64,000 bases of DNA from Helicobacter_F equorum. Its GTDB lineage: Bacteria; Campylobacterota; Campylobacteria; Campylobacterales; Helicobacteraceae. Within the stretch, counting starts at the first letter, position 1, and the number at the start of each line of letters is the position of its first letter. Shown piece by piece: positions 1 through 7,595 of the stretch. Made by a program: the position numbers and the translations under genes. Location: positions 1-64,000 of the forward strand of contig NZ_JBHRZM010000004.1 of the NCBI RefSeq assembly GCF_042649585.1, read 5' to 3'. Below the pieces are notes generated by a model. It was not told the origin of the DNA. It worked only from the letters and a program-made list of their open reading frames with translations, and did no database searches.

Positions 1-71
1 ATGAGATTACTCAAAAGGTTAATACTATAGCTGATGATATATTAGTTGATGTTGAGAGGAAGAAGTTCTAA
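1..71 (+). CDS. C-terminal tail of a probable methyl-accepting chemotaxis protein (partial)
   Basis: The frame beginning at base 3 is open from the left edge to TAA at 69-71 and encodes 22 residues ending in VERKKF. The stretch IADDILVDVERKKF resembles the final helix of epsilonproteobacterial chemoreceptors, which often end in a short charged tail. Only the tail is present, so this is a resemblance and not a domain match. It could be the end of any helical protein. The next gene, ccoG, starts about 110 bases later with its own promoter. Confidence 0.4.
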   Translation, partial: EITQKVNTIADDILVDVERKKF

Positions 72-143
72 AACACGCGTATTGCCTAATAAAATTTGCT
101 ACAAAACCTTAGGTTTGGTGTAATCTTTTAAAACAAAAAGTTG

Positions 144-149
144 TATAAT
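144..149 (+). promoter_or_regulatory. -10 element of the ccoG promoter
   Basis: A perfect TATAAT lies 29 bases before the ccoG ATG. No clear -35 box is visible, which is normal for Helicobacter vegetative promoters. Confidence 0.5.
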
Positions 150-178
150 TGTTACCTATCACAACACAAGGATTTTGT

Positions 179-1612
179 ATGCAACCCACTACACAAAAGC
201 AGGTGTCTTATCGCAAAAAACGCTATCTTGTTTATGTTATCGCGGCGGCGGTATTACTAAGCTTCCCTTTTATCACCATTGATGATACACATCTTTTTTT
301 ACTCTCTTTTGAACATGGAGAGCTACATTTATTAGGCACACGATTTAATATGCAAGAATTGTATTTAATGCCATTTTTGCTTATTTTGCTTTTTGTAGGA
401 ATCTTTTTTCTTACAACATTAGCAGGTCGTCTTTGGTGTGGCTGGGCATGTCCACAAACGATTTTCCGTGTGATTTATCGCGATTTGTTACAGACTACTA
501 TTTTTGGTTTGCGTAAAAAAATTTCCAACAAACAACAACCTATGCGCCTTGAAAGTTTCATAGATAAACTAAAAGCTACCCTTGCTTTTGTGATTATTGC
601 ATTTTTGTGCCTTGTTGCTGCAGCAAACCTTATGTGGTTTTTTGTCCCACCGGAGGATTTTTTCTCATATATTATGAATCCTTTAGATCACCCTGTGCTT
701 ATGGTGTTTTGGTTAGGCTTTGGGATATTTTTTATCTTTGATATTACCTTTATTCAAGAGAATTTTTGTATTTACATCTGCCCATATTGCCGTGTGCAAT
801 CTGTGTTATATGATAATGATACGCTTATGCCTACTTATAATTACAATCGTGGAGGTTTTGTATATGATAAGCATGGCACAAAAGCTACTCAAAAGCTGAA
901 ATTTATTGATCCAAATGCTGAATGTATAGAATGTGAGCAATGTGTCAAGGTATGCCCTACACATATTGATATACGCAAGGGTATGCAATTAGAATGTATT
1001 AATTGCCTTGAATGTGTTGATGCTTGCACGGGTGTAATGGGCAAACTTAATAAGCCTTCACTTGTTTCTTGGACCTCTCCTACAGCTATGGAGCATAGCC
1101 AAAAAGTTCAATATTTTAGGTTTAAAACCATTGCATATATTGTCGTGCTTAGTGTTGTGTTTGTTGCATTATTGGTGATAAGCACCAAAAAAGAAGGTAT
1201 GCTTTTGAATATCAATACAACTTCTGAATTGTATAAGATTCGCACTCAAGAGGTTGTTGATAATACTTTTAGGGCAGTATTTCATAATACAGATAGCGTA
1301 GATCATGAATTTTCTGTAGAAATTGTAAGTCCTAATAAAGATTTTGATATTGCATCTAGACTTGAAATTATTAAGCCAAAAGAGCCATTTGTCGTTAAAG
1401 CGGGGCAAAAGATTACACAAATGATCACCATAAGGGCAAGAGAGAATCTTTCTCGAAATGATAGAGGTGATAGTATCTATCCAATTGTATTGCATTCGTT
1501 TGCAATTGATGATAAGGATCGCATTTTTGCTAACCGCAAAACAAACTTTACCTATCCAAGTCAAGAAACAATTCAAACTTACTTGCAAAAACACCAAGAA
1601 ATCACAAAATAA
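179..1612 (+). CDS. ccoG: Cytochrome c oxidase accessory protein CcoG (RdxA/FixG family)
   Basis: Membrane-bound iron-sulfur protein that helps mature the cbb3-type cytochrome oxidase, probably by reducing copper for CcoN. The 477-residue product has several membrane segments, a CGWACPQT motif near residues 87-94, a CPYC near 201-204 and a double ferredoxin-like cluster region (CIECEQCVKVCP near 249 and CINCLECVDAC near 274). A soluble periplasmic C-terminal domain follows the last membrane helix. ATG at 179 is preferred over the upstream in-frame TTG at 149 because AAGGA lies six bases before it. The gene stands alone, with its own promoter and a strong terminator hairpin beyond the stop. 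Confidence 0.93.
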   Translation: MQPTTQKQVSYRKKRYLVYVIAAAVLLSFPFITIDDTHLFLLSFEHGELHLLGTRFNMQELYLMPFLLILLFVGIFFLTTLAGRLWCGWACPQTIFRVIYRDLLQTTIFGLRKKISNKQQPMRLESFIDKLKATLAFVIIAFLCLVAAANLMWFFVPPEDFFSYIMNPLDHPVLMVFWLGFGIFFIFDITFIQENFCIYICPYCRVQSVLYDNDTLMPTYNYNRGGFVYDKHGTKATQKLKFIDPNAECIECEQCVKVCPTHIDIRKGMQLECINCLECVDACTGVMGKLNKPSLVSWTSPTAMEHSQKVQYFRFKTIAYIVVLSVVFVALLVISTKKEGMLLNINTTSELYKIRTQEVVDNTFRAVFHNTDSVDHEFSVEIVSPNKDFDIASRLEIIKPKEPFVVKAGQKITQMITIRARENLSRNDRGDSIYPIVLHSFAIDDKDRIFANRKTNFTYPSQETIQTYLQKHQEITK

Positions 1613-1620
1613 ATGCATTA

Positions 1621-1653
1621 CACACTAGAATCTGCCAAACAGATTCTAGTGTG
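1621..1653. terminator. Bidirectional terminator hairpin between ccoG and rpe
   Basis: A perfect 14-bp stem (1621-1634 with 1640-1653) with a CCAAA loop lies between two convergent genes, followed on the plus strand by TTTAGATTTTT. Each arm contains the window-wide over-represented heptamer (AGAATCT in one arm, AGATTCT in the other). Confidence 0.8.
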
Positions 1654-1654
1654 T

Positions 1655-2308
1655 TTAGATTTTTAGATTTTCTACAGCCTCATAATAATCTTTTGCACCA
1701 AAGATATAGCTTCCTGCCACTACCATATCCGCACCGCTTTCTTTGACTAAAACAATATTTTGTGCACTGATACCGCCATCAATTTCAATAAGGCATTGAG
1801 GATTGAGTTCGTCACGCAAGATTCGTAAATCACGAAGTTTTTGGAGACTATAGGGGATAAATTTTTGTCCCCCAAAGCCTGGATTCACGCTCATAAGTAG
1901 CACCAAATCAATTTTTGGCAATATATAGCGGAGATTTTCAAGGCTCGTATGTGGGTTTAGCACCACACCAGCTTTGATACCTTGTGATTTAATCTCTTCT
2001 ATTAACCTATCAAGATGACATACTTCCTCGATATGCACACTCAAAAATGCAGGCTTAAGAGGCGTAAAGAGTTTGACAAAAGATTCACTATCGCGTGTCA
2101 TTAGATGAATATCAAGTGGTTTTGTAGCAATTTTGGCAATTTTTTCTACGACAAGTGGTCCTATGGTGAGATTTGGCACAAAATGTCCATCCATCACATC
2201 AATGTGCAAATAATCGCATGTAGTTGCACAAATGGCTTCCACTTCTTTTCCTAGATTCAAAAAATCTGCCGATAATAGGCTTGGTGCGACAAGCATTGTT
2301 TTTTTCAT
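1655..2308 (-). CDS. rpe: Ribulose-phosphate 3-epimerase
   Basis: Interconverts ribulose 5-phosphate and xylulose 5-phosphate in the pentose phosphate pathway. The 217-residue TIM-barrel protein shows the family signatures: APSLLSADF at the N-terminus, LHIDVMDGHFVPN with the metal-binding His and Asp, VNPGFGGQKF in the phosphate loop, and EIDGGI near the end. The start at 2308 has AAGGAT seven bases upstream; the longer reading from 2341 adds non-homologous residues. It is the last gene of a three-gene leftward run with the 78-residue protein and the exonuclease. Confidence 0.95.
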   Translation of the reverse strand: MKKTMLVAPSLLSADFLNLGKEVEAICATTCDYLHIDVMDGHFVPNLTIGPLVVEKIAKIATKPLDIHLMTRDSESFVKLFTPLKPAFLSVHIEEVCHLDRLIEEIKSQGIKAGVVLNPHTSLENLRYILPKIDLVLLMSVNPGFGGQKFIPYSLQKLRDLRILRDELNPQCLIEIDGGISAQNIVLVKESGADMVVAGSYIFGAKDYYEAVENLKI

Positions 2309-2354
2309 ATTTTTATCCTTTGTATACAAGATTACACGCATTGTAGCATGTTGT

Positions 2355-2591
2355 TTAGTCCGCTGTGCTTAAGTCCCTTAGCCATTGGCTATGTTGTGCT
2401 ATATGATCTTTTTGGAGTAGATTGTCACGTAGAGATTCTAAGTCTTGGCATGTAAGTGCACCCATCACTTCTGCGCTTAGTGTTGTTTTATGAGAGGTAA
2501 CGCTTAGGGTATTTAAAAGGTTTTGGATTTCATCAATCAATGCGCCTTTTGTTGTTATCTCGCCATTTTTGGTCGTATGTGGAGTTTGCAT
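2355..2591 (-). CDS. Small conserved-looking hypothetical protein, 78 residues
   Basis: I do not recognise the family. The 78-residue protein has no membrane segment, signal peptide or cysteine-rich motif. It is mostly predicted helical with a Leu-rich middle (LIDEIQNLLNTL). It is likely a real gene: AAGGAT precedes the ATG by five bases, and it sits tightly between the exonuclease (8 bases upstream) and rpe (46 bases downstream) on the same strand. A role with the exonuclease would be a guess based only on position. Confidence 0.6.
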   Translation of the reverse strand: MQTPHTTKNGEITTKGALIDEIQNLLNTLSVTSHKTTLSAEVMGALTCQDLESLRDNLLQKDHIAQHSQWLRDLSTAD

Positions 2592-2599
2592 AGTTATCC

Positions 2600-3457
2600 T
2601 TATATGTTAAATGTGGCTAATTCCTGTGTGATTTGTGTATGAAAAGACTCAAAATAGCCCTGGTTTTGTGGTAATTTTGCTTGAAATTCTTGGAGAATTA
2701 ACGCATAATCGCTTTCTAAAAGCTCACCTTTTAGCAGTAAATATTTAAGGTATAGCCAATAGGTATTTAGCACATCGCTTTGGCAATATTCTTGTATTTT
2801 TTCTAGTGCCTCTTTGTTTGTGAGATTTGGGTCAAAAAATATCTCATGCACTTGAGAGCCACTCACATCATATTTTCCTACAATGCCACACATTTTGCAC
2901 ACAGAATCTAAGGTAAGTCCGCGCACAGCACCAAACCCACCAAGACTATCTAGTAAGTCTGTGTGAAAATTTTCGGCATAGCGTTGGCGGTAATTTTCCC
3001 ATTTATTTTTGTTGTATTGGGGATTATTGATTTCAAAATACGCACCAGCTTGTATATGATACCGCATAGCGCGTAGTGTAAGAGCTATCATATCAAATCC
3101 CCTACCATTAAAGCTTACAATACTCGGTTGTTTGGCATTAAACCATTCCCAAAAATCTCGTAAAATCCCAGATTCTAGCTCATTTAGGGCTCGTAAGCCT
3201 CTCGTGTTTTGTGTATACGCTTCACTTGCTTTAAGTCCGAAGTTTCCGACTTTTATAAAATGCCCAAAATCATCACACAGCACACTTGAAATGCTAATAA
3301 TACGATGAAAGGGAATAGGCAAAAACTCTGATCCGCTTTTTTGGGCTTGGTGTGCGAATGCTTGAGTACATATGGCAAGCTCATCGCCAGTAAAACCAAA
3401 ATTTTGTGTAAGCAAATAGGTATCGGGAATAGTTTCTATATCAAGGACACAAACCAT
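2600..3457 (-). CDS. Predicted 3'-5' exonuclease, PolB-like (DNA_pol_B_exo2 family)
   Basis: A 285-residue DnaQ-like nuclease. DIETIPD at residues 5-11 gives the first two acidic metal ligands, SFNGRGFDM in the middle matches the second exonuclease motif, and QSDVLNTYWLY near the C-terminus carries the Asp of the third. There is no polymerase domain, so this is a stand-alone exonuclease, probably in DNA repair or proofreading; the substrate is unknown. The start has a strong GGAGG five to six bases upstream. It heads the leftward exonuclease/78-residue gene/rpe run and is divergent from purH. Confidence 0.85.
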   Translation of the reverse strand: MVCVLDIETIPDTYLLTQNFGFTGDELAICTQAFAHQAQKSGSEFLPIPFHRIISISSVLCDDFGHFIKVGNFGLKASEAYTQNTRGLRALNELESGILRDFWEWFNAKQPSIVSFNGRGFDMIALTLRAMRYHIQAGAYFEINNPQYNKNKWENYRQRYAENFHTDLLDSLGGFGAVRGLTLDSVCKMCGIVGKYDVSGSQVHEIFFDPNLTNKEALEKIQEYCQSDVLNTYWLYLKYLLLKGELLESDYALILQEFQAKLPQNQGYFESFHTQITQELATFNI

Positions 3458-3484
3458 TTAAGCCTCCTTATACGCGAGATAGGA

Positions 3485-3490
3485 TACAAT
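3485..3490 (+). promoter_or_regulatory. Possible -10 element for purH
   Basis: TACAAT lies 44 bases before the purH start, in the gap between divergent genes. The match is good but short. Confidence 0.35.
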
Positions 3491-3534
3491 CGAAGTTTTA
3501 TTATTGTAGCAAAGTTCGCATAAAAGGAAACAAA

Positions 3535-5076
3535 ATGTATGCATTGCTTAGTGTAAGCGATAAAAATGGGATTGTAGAATTTGGCAAGGAATTAGTACAG
3601 CTTGGATACAAGATTTTAAGCACGGGCGGGACACTAAGGACTTTGCAAGAATCCGGAGTTCGTGTGGAGGAAGTAAGTAGCTATACACAAAGTCCAGAAA
3701 TGTTTGATGGTAGGGTAAAAACATTGCACCCTAAGATTCATGGAGGGATTTTGTATCGTCGAGATGATGAGGCACATATAAAAAGCACTAAAGAATACAA
3801 GATAGATTCTATTAGTCTTGTGTGTGTGAATCTTTATCCTTTTAAGCAGACAATTGAGCGCACAGATAATTTTGATGAGATCATTGAAAACATTGATATT
3901 GGTGGTCCTGCTATGGTGCGTTCGGCAGCAAAGAACTTTCATAGCGTGCTTATTGTAACCGATCCCAATGATTATGCATGCGTAATAGAGAATCTAAAAC
4001 ACCAAAACAATACACTAGAGTTTCGCACTGAGCTTATGATAAAAGCTTATGAGCATACGGCAAGTTATGATTCTATGATTGCTAATTATATGAATAAGCG
4101 ATTTAAACAAGGTTTTGGTGATAAGCAATTTATCGTGGGTAAAAAAGTGTTTGATACACGCTATGGAGAAAATCCTCATCAAAAAGGCGCACTCTATGAG
4201 TTTAACGAGTTTTTGAGTCAACATTTGTGTATAAAAAAGGGTGAGCCAAGTTTTAATAACCTTGCAGATATTAATGCAGCTATTAGTATTGCAAGTGCAT
4301 TTGGTGAGTGTAGTGCCGTGTGTATAGTAAAACACGGGAATCCTTGTGGTTTTGCTATCAAAGAGAATTTGTTAGATTCGTATGTGAGTGCGCTTATGTG
4401 TGATAGAGTGAGTGCGTATGGAGGTGTGGTAGCGCTTAATGGCATTATCGATGAAACACTGGCACAAAAAATGAATGAAATTTTTATTGAAGTGATTGTG
4501 TGCGCAGGTATCAGTGATGCAGCATTGAAGGTTTTTGAATCTAAAAAACGCACCAAGATTTTTACCTGTGTTTTGCAGGGACAAAATGTGTTACATTTAC
4601 CGCGAGATTCTTATGATTTCAAGCATATTCAAGGTGGATTTTTGTATCAGCAAAGTGATAGTGTGGGCGCACACGAAGTGGCACAAGCAACATGTATGAC
4701 AAAACAAGTTGCTACGCCTTCACAATTTAAGGATTTAGAGATTGCATATAAGGTAGCAAGTTTAACGAAGTCCAATTGTGTTGTGTATGTCAAAGATGGT
4801 GCTATGGTCGCTATTGGTATGGGTATGACAAGTAGAGTTGATGCTTCTAGAGCGGCTATTGTAAAGGCGCAAGATATGGGCTTAGATTTACAAGGGTGTG
4901 TGTTGGCTTCAGAAGCCTTTTTCCCATTCCGAGATAGTATCGATATGGCGTATAGTGTTGGTGTGTCGGCAGTGATTCAACCAGGTGGTAGCATACGCGA
5001 TGATGAAGTAATAGCGGCGTGTGATGAGTTTGGCATAGCGATGTATTTTACACACACAAGGCATTTTTTACACTAA
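3535..5076 (+). CDS. purH: Bifunctional AICAR formyltransferase / IMP cyclohydrolase
   Basis: Catalyses the last two steps of IMP synthesis. The 513-residue protein has an N-terminal MGS-like cyclohydrolase domain (LLSVSDKNGIVEFGKEL and ILSTGGT at the start, GRVKTLHPKIHGG near residue 65) and a C-terminal formyltransferase domain with the catalytic KHGNPCG motif. It ends in FTHTRHFLH, typical of the family. AAAGGAAAC precedes the ATG. The gene is single, followed by a hairpin shared with convergent rpsU. Confidence 0.96.
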   Translation: MYALLSVSDKNGIVEFGKELVQLGYKILSTGGTLRTLQESGVRVEEVSSYTQSPEMFDGRVKTLHPKIHGGILYRRDDEAHIKSTKEYKIDSISLVCVNLYPFKQTIERTDNFDEIIENIDIGGPAMVRSAAKNFHSVLIVTDPNDYACVIENLKHQNNTLEFRTELMIKAYEHTASYDSMIANYMNKRFKQGFGDKQFIVGKKVFDTRYGENPHQKGALYEFNEFLSQHLCIKKGEPSFNNLADINAAISIASAFGECSAVCIVKHGNPCGFAIKENLLDSYVSALMCDRVSAYGGVVALNGIIDETLAQKMNEIFIEVIVCAGISDAALKVFESKKRTKIFTCVLQGQNVLHLPRDSYDFKHIQGGFLYQQSDSVGAHEVAQATCMTKQVATPSQFKDLEIAYKVASLTKSNCVVYVKDGAMVAIGMGMTSRVDASRAAIVKAQDMGLDLQGCVLASEAFFPFRDSIDMAYSVGVSAVIQPGGSIRDDEVIAACDEFGIAMYFTHTRHFLH

Positions 5077-5099
5077 AATAGCAAGAGGAGATTTATGTG

Positions 5100-5124
5100 G
5101 TGTCTCCAAAATATTTGGAGACAC
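5100..5124. terminator. Hairpin between convergent purH and rpsU
   Basis: A perfect 11-bp stem (5100-5110 with 5114-5124) and a three-base loop sit just past the ends of both genes. There is no long T run, so termination strength is uncertain, but the position fits a bidirectional terminator. Confidence 0.65.
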
Positions 5125-5132
5125 TAGAAACT

Positions 5133-5345
5133 TCAGAGTCTAGACTCGTAGCGACGAAGCATATATAAGCGCTTAAGTAATTTTTTCTTAGCGTTTATCT
5201 TTTGCTTTTTGCGACGCTCTGTTTGTGGTTCAAAAAATCTTCTAGCTCTTGTTTCTGTAACCACAAGATTTCTATCAGTTTGTTTTTTGAATTTTCTGTA
5301 AGCTTCATCGAAGCTTTCGTTTTCACGCACCTTGATACCTGGCAT
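5133..5345 (-). CDS. rpsU: 30S ribosomal protein S21
   Basis: A 70-residue, very basic small-subunit protein. It begins MPGIKVRENESFDEAYRKFK, with the usual RRFFEP and a Lys/Arg-rich C-terminus. The start at 5345 is set by homology; the reading from 5384 adds 13 unrelated residues. S21 helps initiation by assisting mRNA/anti-Shine-Dalgarno pairing. It is divergent from the tRNA gene and convergent with purH. Confidence 0.95.
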   Translation of the reverse strand: MPGIKVRENESFDEAYRKFKKQTDRNLVVTETRARRFFEPQTERRKKQKINAKKKLLKRLYMLRRYESRL

Positions 5346-5453
5346 ATACATCACCCACTTTCTTTTGTAAAATCGAGCCGACATTGTATGGCAAAAAAAC
5401 TAAAACAAATATTAAGGAATATTTGGATAGAATACCGCCTTTTATATTTGTAT

Positions 5454-5530
5454 GTGCTCGTAGCTCAGCTGAATAGAGCAACAGGTTGCGGTCCTGTAGG
5501 TCGGGGGTTTGAATCCCTCCGAGCACACCA
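5454..5530 (+). tRNA. tRNA-Arg (anticodon GCG)
   Basis: A complete cloverleaf of 77 bases with encoded CCA. The acceptor pairs 5454-5460 with 5520-5526; the D stem is GCTC/GAGC; the anticodon stem is ACAGG/CCTGT with loop TTGCGGT, giving anticodon GCG at 5488-5490 (reads CGC); the T stem is GGGGG/CCCTC. Two normally invariant tertiary bases have changed together: position 19 is A instead of G, and position 56 is T instead of C, so the 19-56 pair is kept as A-U. It lies directly upstream of the mlaD-like gene. Confidence 0.95.
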
Positions 5531-5631
5531 TTTCTCACTTACATCTTCACATAAGCTATGCTTTTCTTAGTTTTTGGTATCATTAATTACAGGTTTTATA
5601 ATCATTATTTTTTTAGTTTAGGTTGGATTTA

Positions 5632-6402
5632 ATGGAACGCAATGTCAAATACGTCAGCATAGGTATTGTTTTTCTTGGGATTGTTATAGGGTTTTGTATT
5701 TTTGTCTTGTGGTTGGGGCGATTTGATTTTGGTGTGAGTAAATACAACACCTATTATATTTTGACACAAGATGAAACTTCATCAGTTGGGGTGAATACTC
5801 CTGTGAAATTTAAAGGCATAGCAGTAGGAAAAATCAATAATGTAAGCTTTGAAGATCTCGCGCAGGGTCTTATCAAGATTACATTGTCTATAGATTCTGA
5901 TTTGGAAGTACGTGAAGATTCATACATTAGCATTGCCTCAAGCGGTCTTGCCGGAGCAAATTATCTCGCATTTTATCAGGGACAAAGCCCACAACTAAAT
6001 ACCTCACATATTATAGAATTTAAAAAAGGTGAGCTTGATATTTTGCTTCAAAAAATGCAAGCCATAGGGGATAAGGGACTTAGTGTGCTAAGTGGTGCAA
6101 GCGAACTTACTAGCCCACAAACAATTGAGAATCTCCAAAAAACCCTTTTATATCTTTCTCAAATGAGCCAAGATATGACACACATTATCAAGCGTTTAGA
6201 TTCTATTACTGCAAGCATTGACACAAACCTTAAGACTGGTCAATATGATTTTCGTTCTATACTTAATCCTAGTCTTTTGCAACTTCAAGAAACGCTTTTG
6301 CAAGCTGATCGCTTCTTTTCTAAAGTCACACATTTGGTGGATAAGATTGAAAAAAATCCATATGATAGTCTTTTTGGTAAAAAGCGCAGTAGTGATGAAT
6401 AA
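5632..6402 (+). CDS. MlaD family (MCE domain) lipid-transport substrate-binding protein
   Basis: A 256-residue membrane-anchored periplasmic protein. One N-terminal membrane helix lies near residues 8-30, followed by an MCE domain (SVGVNTPVKFKGIAVGKI and the IASSGLAGANYLAF region) and a helical C-terminal part. MCE proteins move phospholipids between the inner and outer membranes with an ABC transporter; the permease and ATPase are not in this window. ATG at 5632 is chosen over TTG at 5623 because AGG lies nine bases upstream. It is probably co-transcribed with the lipoprotein gene that follows. Confidence 0.85.
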   Translation: MERNVKYVSIGIVFLGIVIGFCIFVLWLGRFDFGVSKYNTYYILTQDETSSVGVNTPVKFKGIAVGKINNVSFEDLAQGLIKITLSIDSDLEVREDSYISIASSGLAGANYLAFYQGQSPQLNTSHIIEFKKGELDILLQKMQAIGDKGLSVLSGASELTSPQTIENLQKTLLYLSQMSQDMTHIIKRLDSITASIDTNLKTGQYDFRSILNPSLLQLQETLLQADRFFSKVTHLVDKIEKNPYDSLFGKKRSSDE

Positions 6403-6434
6403 TGTGAAATCCCCAAATATATAAGGAGTGAGAT

Positions 6435-7013
6435 ATGAAACTAAGATATATTTTCATAGGCTATATTGTGGCGTTATATGCAGGATGCGTGAGCGTAGAT
6501 ATAAAGACAGAGATACCAGATGTAAGTTTTTATGACATTTCTTTGCATACGCAAAAGATTCTCAAAAATCCCAAACATAGCTATGGCACGATTATAAGTG
6601 CGGCAATGCCCTATGATAGCACAGACATATATAGGCTAGATTCTCAAAGTCTTCGCACGCGCACTATCCTAAACGCTCAATGGGTAAGCAAACCAAAGGA
6701 AATGCTCATAGCGACTTTGGGTGGCATGATGAGTGAGCAGGGATTGAATCTGATTAAGCCACCATTTGGGAGTGTCAAGGTAGATAAGATTTTAAAACTT
6801 CATATTGATAAGATTCTCATTATCCAAAGAGATGGGAAGGATTATGCAACATTAAGCATACACTATGATCTTTTGAGTGCTAAAGATGCAGACTTATTAA
6901 AAAATGGCGTGATTGTGCATGAAAAAGAAATACCAAATATGCAAGATTTTGCGCAAATATTTTTGAAACTAAGTCAAGAGGTATTTTCTGAAATCATTGG
7001 GCAGATTCTGTAG
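6435..7013 (+). CDS. ABC-type transport auxiliary lipoprotein (PqiC/MlaD-partner-like)
   Basis: A 192-residue lipoprotein. The signal peptide ends in the lipobox YAGC, with Cys at residue 18, and the mature part is a small mixed alpha/beta domain. The layout (MCE protein followed by a short lipoprotein) and the phrase TILNAQWVSKPKEML fit the ABC-type auxiliary lipoprotein family that partners Mla/Pqi MCE systems. AAGGAGTG precedes the ATG and the gap to the upstream gene is 32 bases, so the two form one operon. Family assignment rests on context and overall pattern and is less certain than for its neighbour. Confidence 0.7.
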   Translation: MKLRYIFIGYIVALYAGCVSVDIKTEIPDVSFYDISLHTQKILKNPKHSYGTIISAAMPYDSTDIYRLDSQSLRTRTILNAQWVSKPKEMLIATLGGMMSEQGLNLIKPPFGSVKVDKILKLHIDKILIIQRDGKDYATLSIHYDLLSAKDADLLKNGVIVHEKEIPNMQDFAQIFLKLSQEVFSEIIGQIL

Positions 7014-7040
7014 TTTATGAGAGTCTTAGTTTTTATTTAA

Positions 7041-7046
7041 TATAAT
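7041..7046 (+). promoter_or_regulatory. -10 element of the cetB-cetA promoter
   Basis: A perfect TATAAT lies 33 bases before the cetB ATG, in the short gap after the lipoprotein gene. Confidence 0.55.
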
Positions 7047-7079
7047 GTTGGGCATTTTTTTTATTTTTGTGGAGGAAAT

Positions 7080-7595
7080 ATGGAATTATTTTTACAAGAT
7101 GATACACTTATTACATCTAAAACAGATACTTCAGGAAGACTCGTCTATGGCAATGAAGATTTTTGCTATTTTGGTGGATTCAAGGATGAAAAAGAGTTTA
7201 TCAACAAACCACACAATATTATACGTCATCCATCAATGCCAAAGGTTGCTTTCAAACTTTTATGGGATACAGTTAAAAGCGGAGAGGAATTTTTTGCTTT
7301 TGCATGTAACCAATCTGTAAAGACCAATGATCTTTATTGGGTCTTTGCTAATATTACCCCATCCTATGATGCTAGTGGAAAGATTTGTGGATACTATTCT
7401 GTCAGAAGACGAGCAAGCAAGGCGGGTGTAGAAACACTAAGTATGATTTATAAACAATGTTTTGATATTGAGGCTACTTCAGGTGTGCAAGCTGCATATA
7501 ACTATATTGCCGGGTTTCTCAAAGAGCGTAAGCAAACTTGGAATGAACTTATGGTTTCTCTGCAAACGCAAGGGAAAATAGGAGGGTATCGATGA
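7080..7595 (+). CDS. cetB: PAS-domain energy-taxis protein CetB-like
   Basis: A 171-residue soluble protein made of one PAS domain (about residues 10-115, with TDTSGRLVYGNEDFCYFGGF and IIRHPSMPK, the Aer/CetB pattern) and a short helical tail. In Campylobacter, CetB binds FAD and passes a redox signal to the membrane receptor CetA. GGAGG stands just before the ATG. The stop overlaps the start of the receptor gene by four bases (ATGA), so the two are translationally coupled, as expected for a partner pair. Confidence 0.85.
   Translation: MELFLQDDTLITSKTDTSGRLVYGNEDFCYFGGFKDEKEFINKPHNIIRHPSMPKVAFKLLWDTVKSGEEFFAFACNQSVKTNDLYWVFANITPSYDASGKICGYYSVRRRASKAGVETLSMIYKQCFDIEATSGVQAAYNYIAGFLKERKQTWNELMVSLQTQGKIGGYR

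Noticed and set aside
1169..1618. A 149-codon open frame on the minus strand opposite ccoG.
   Set aside because: It is a shadow of ccoG: low-complexity, no motif, no start signal, and it runs into the shared terminator.
5202..5570. A 122-codon open frame on the plus strand.
   Set aside because: It runs antisense through rpsU and then straight through the tRNA-Arg gene, has no family resemblance and no ribosome site.
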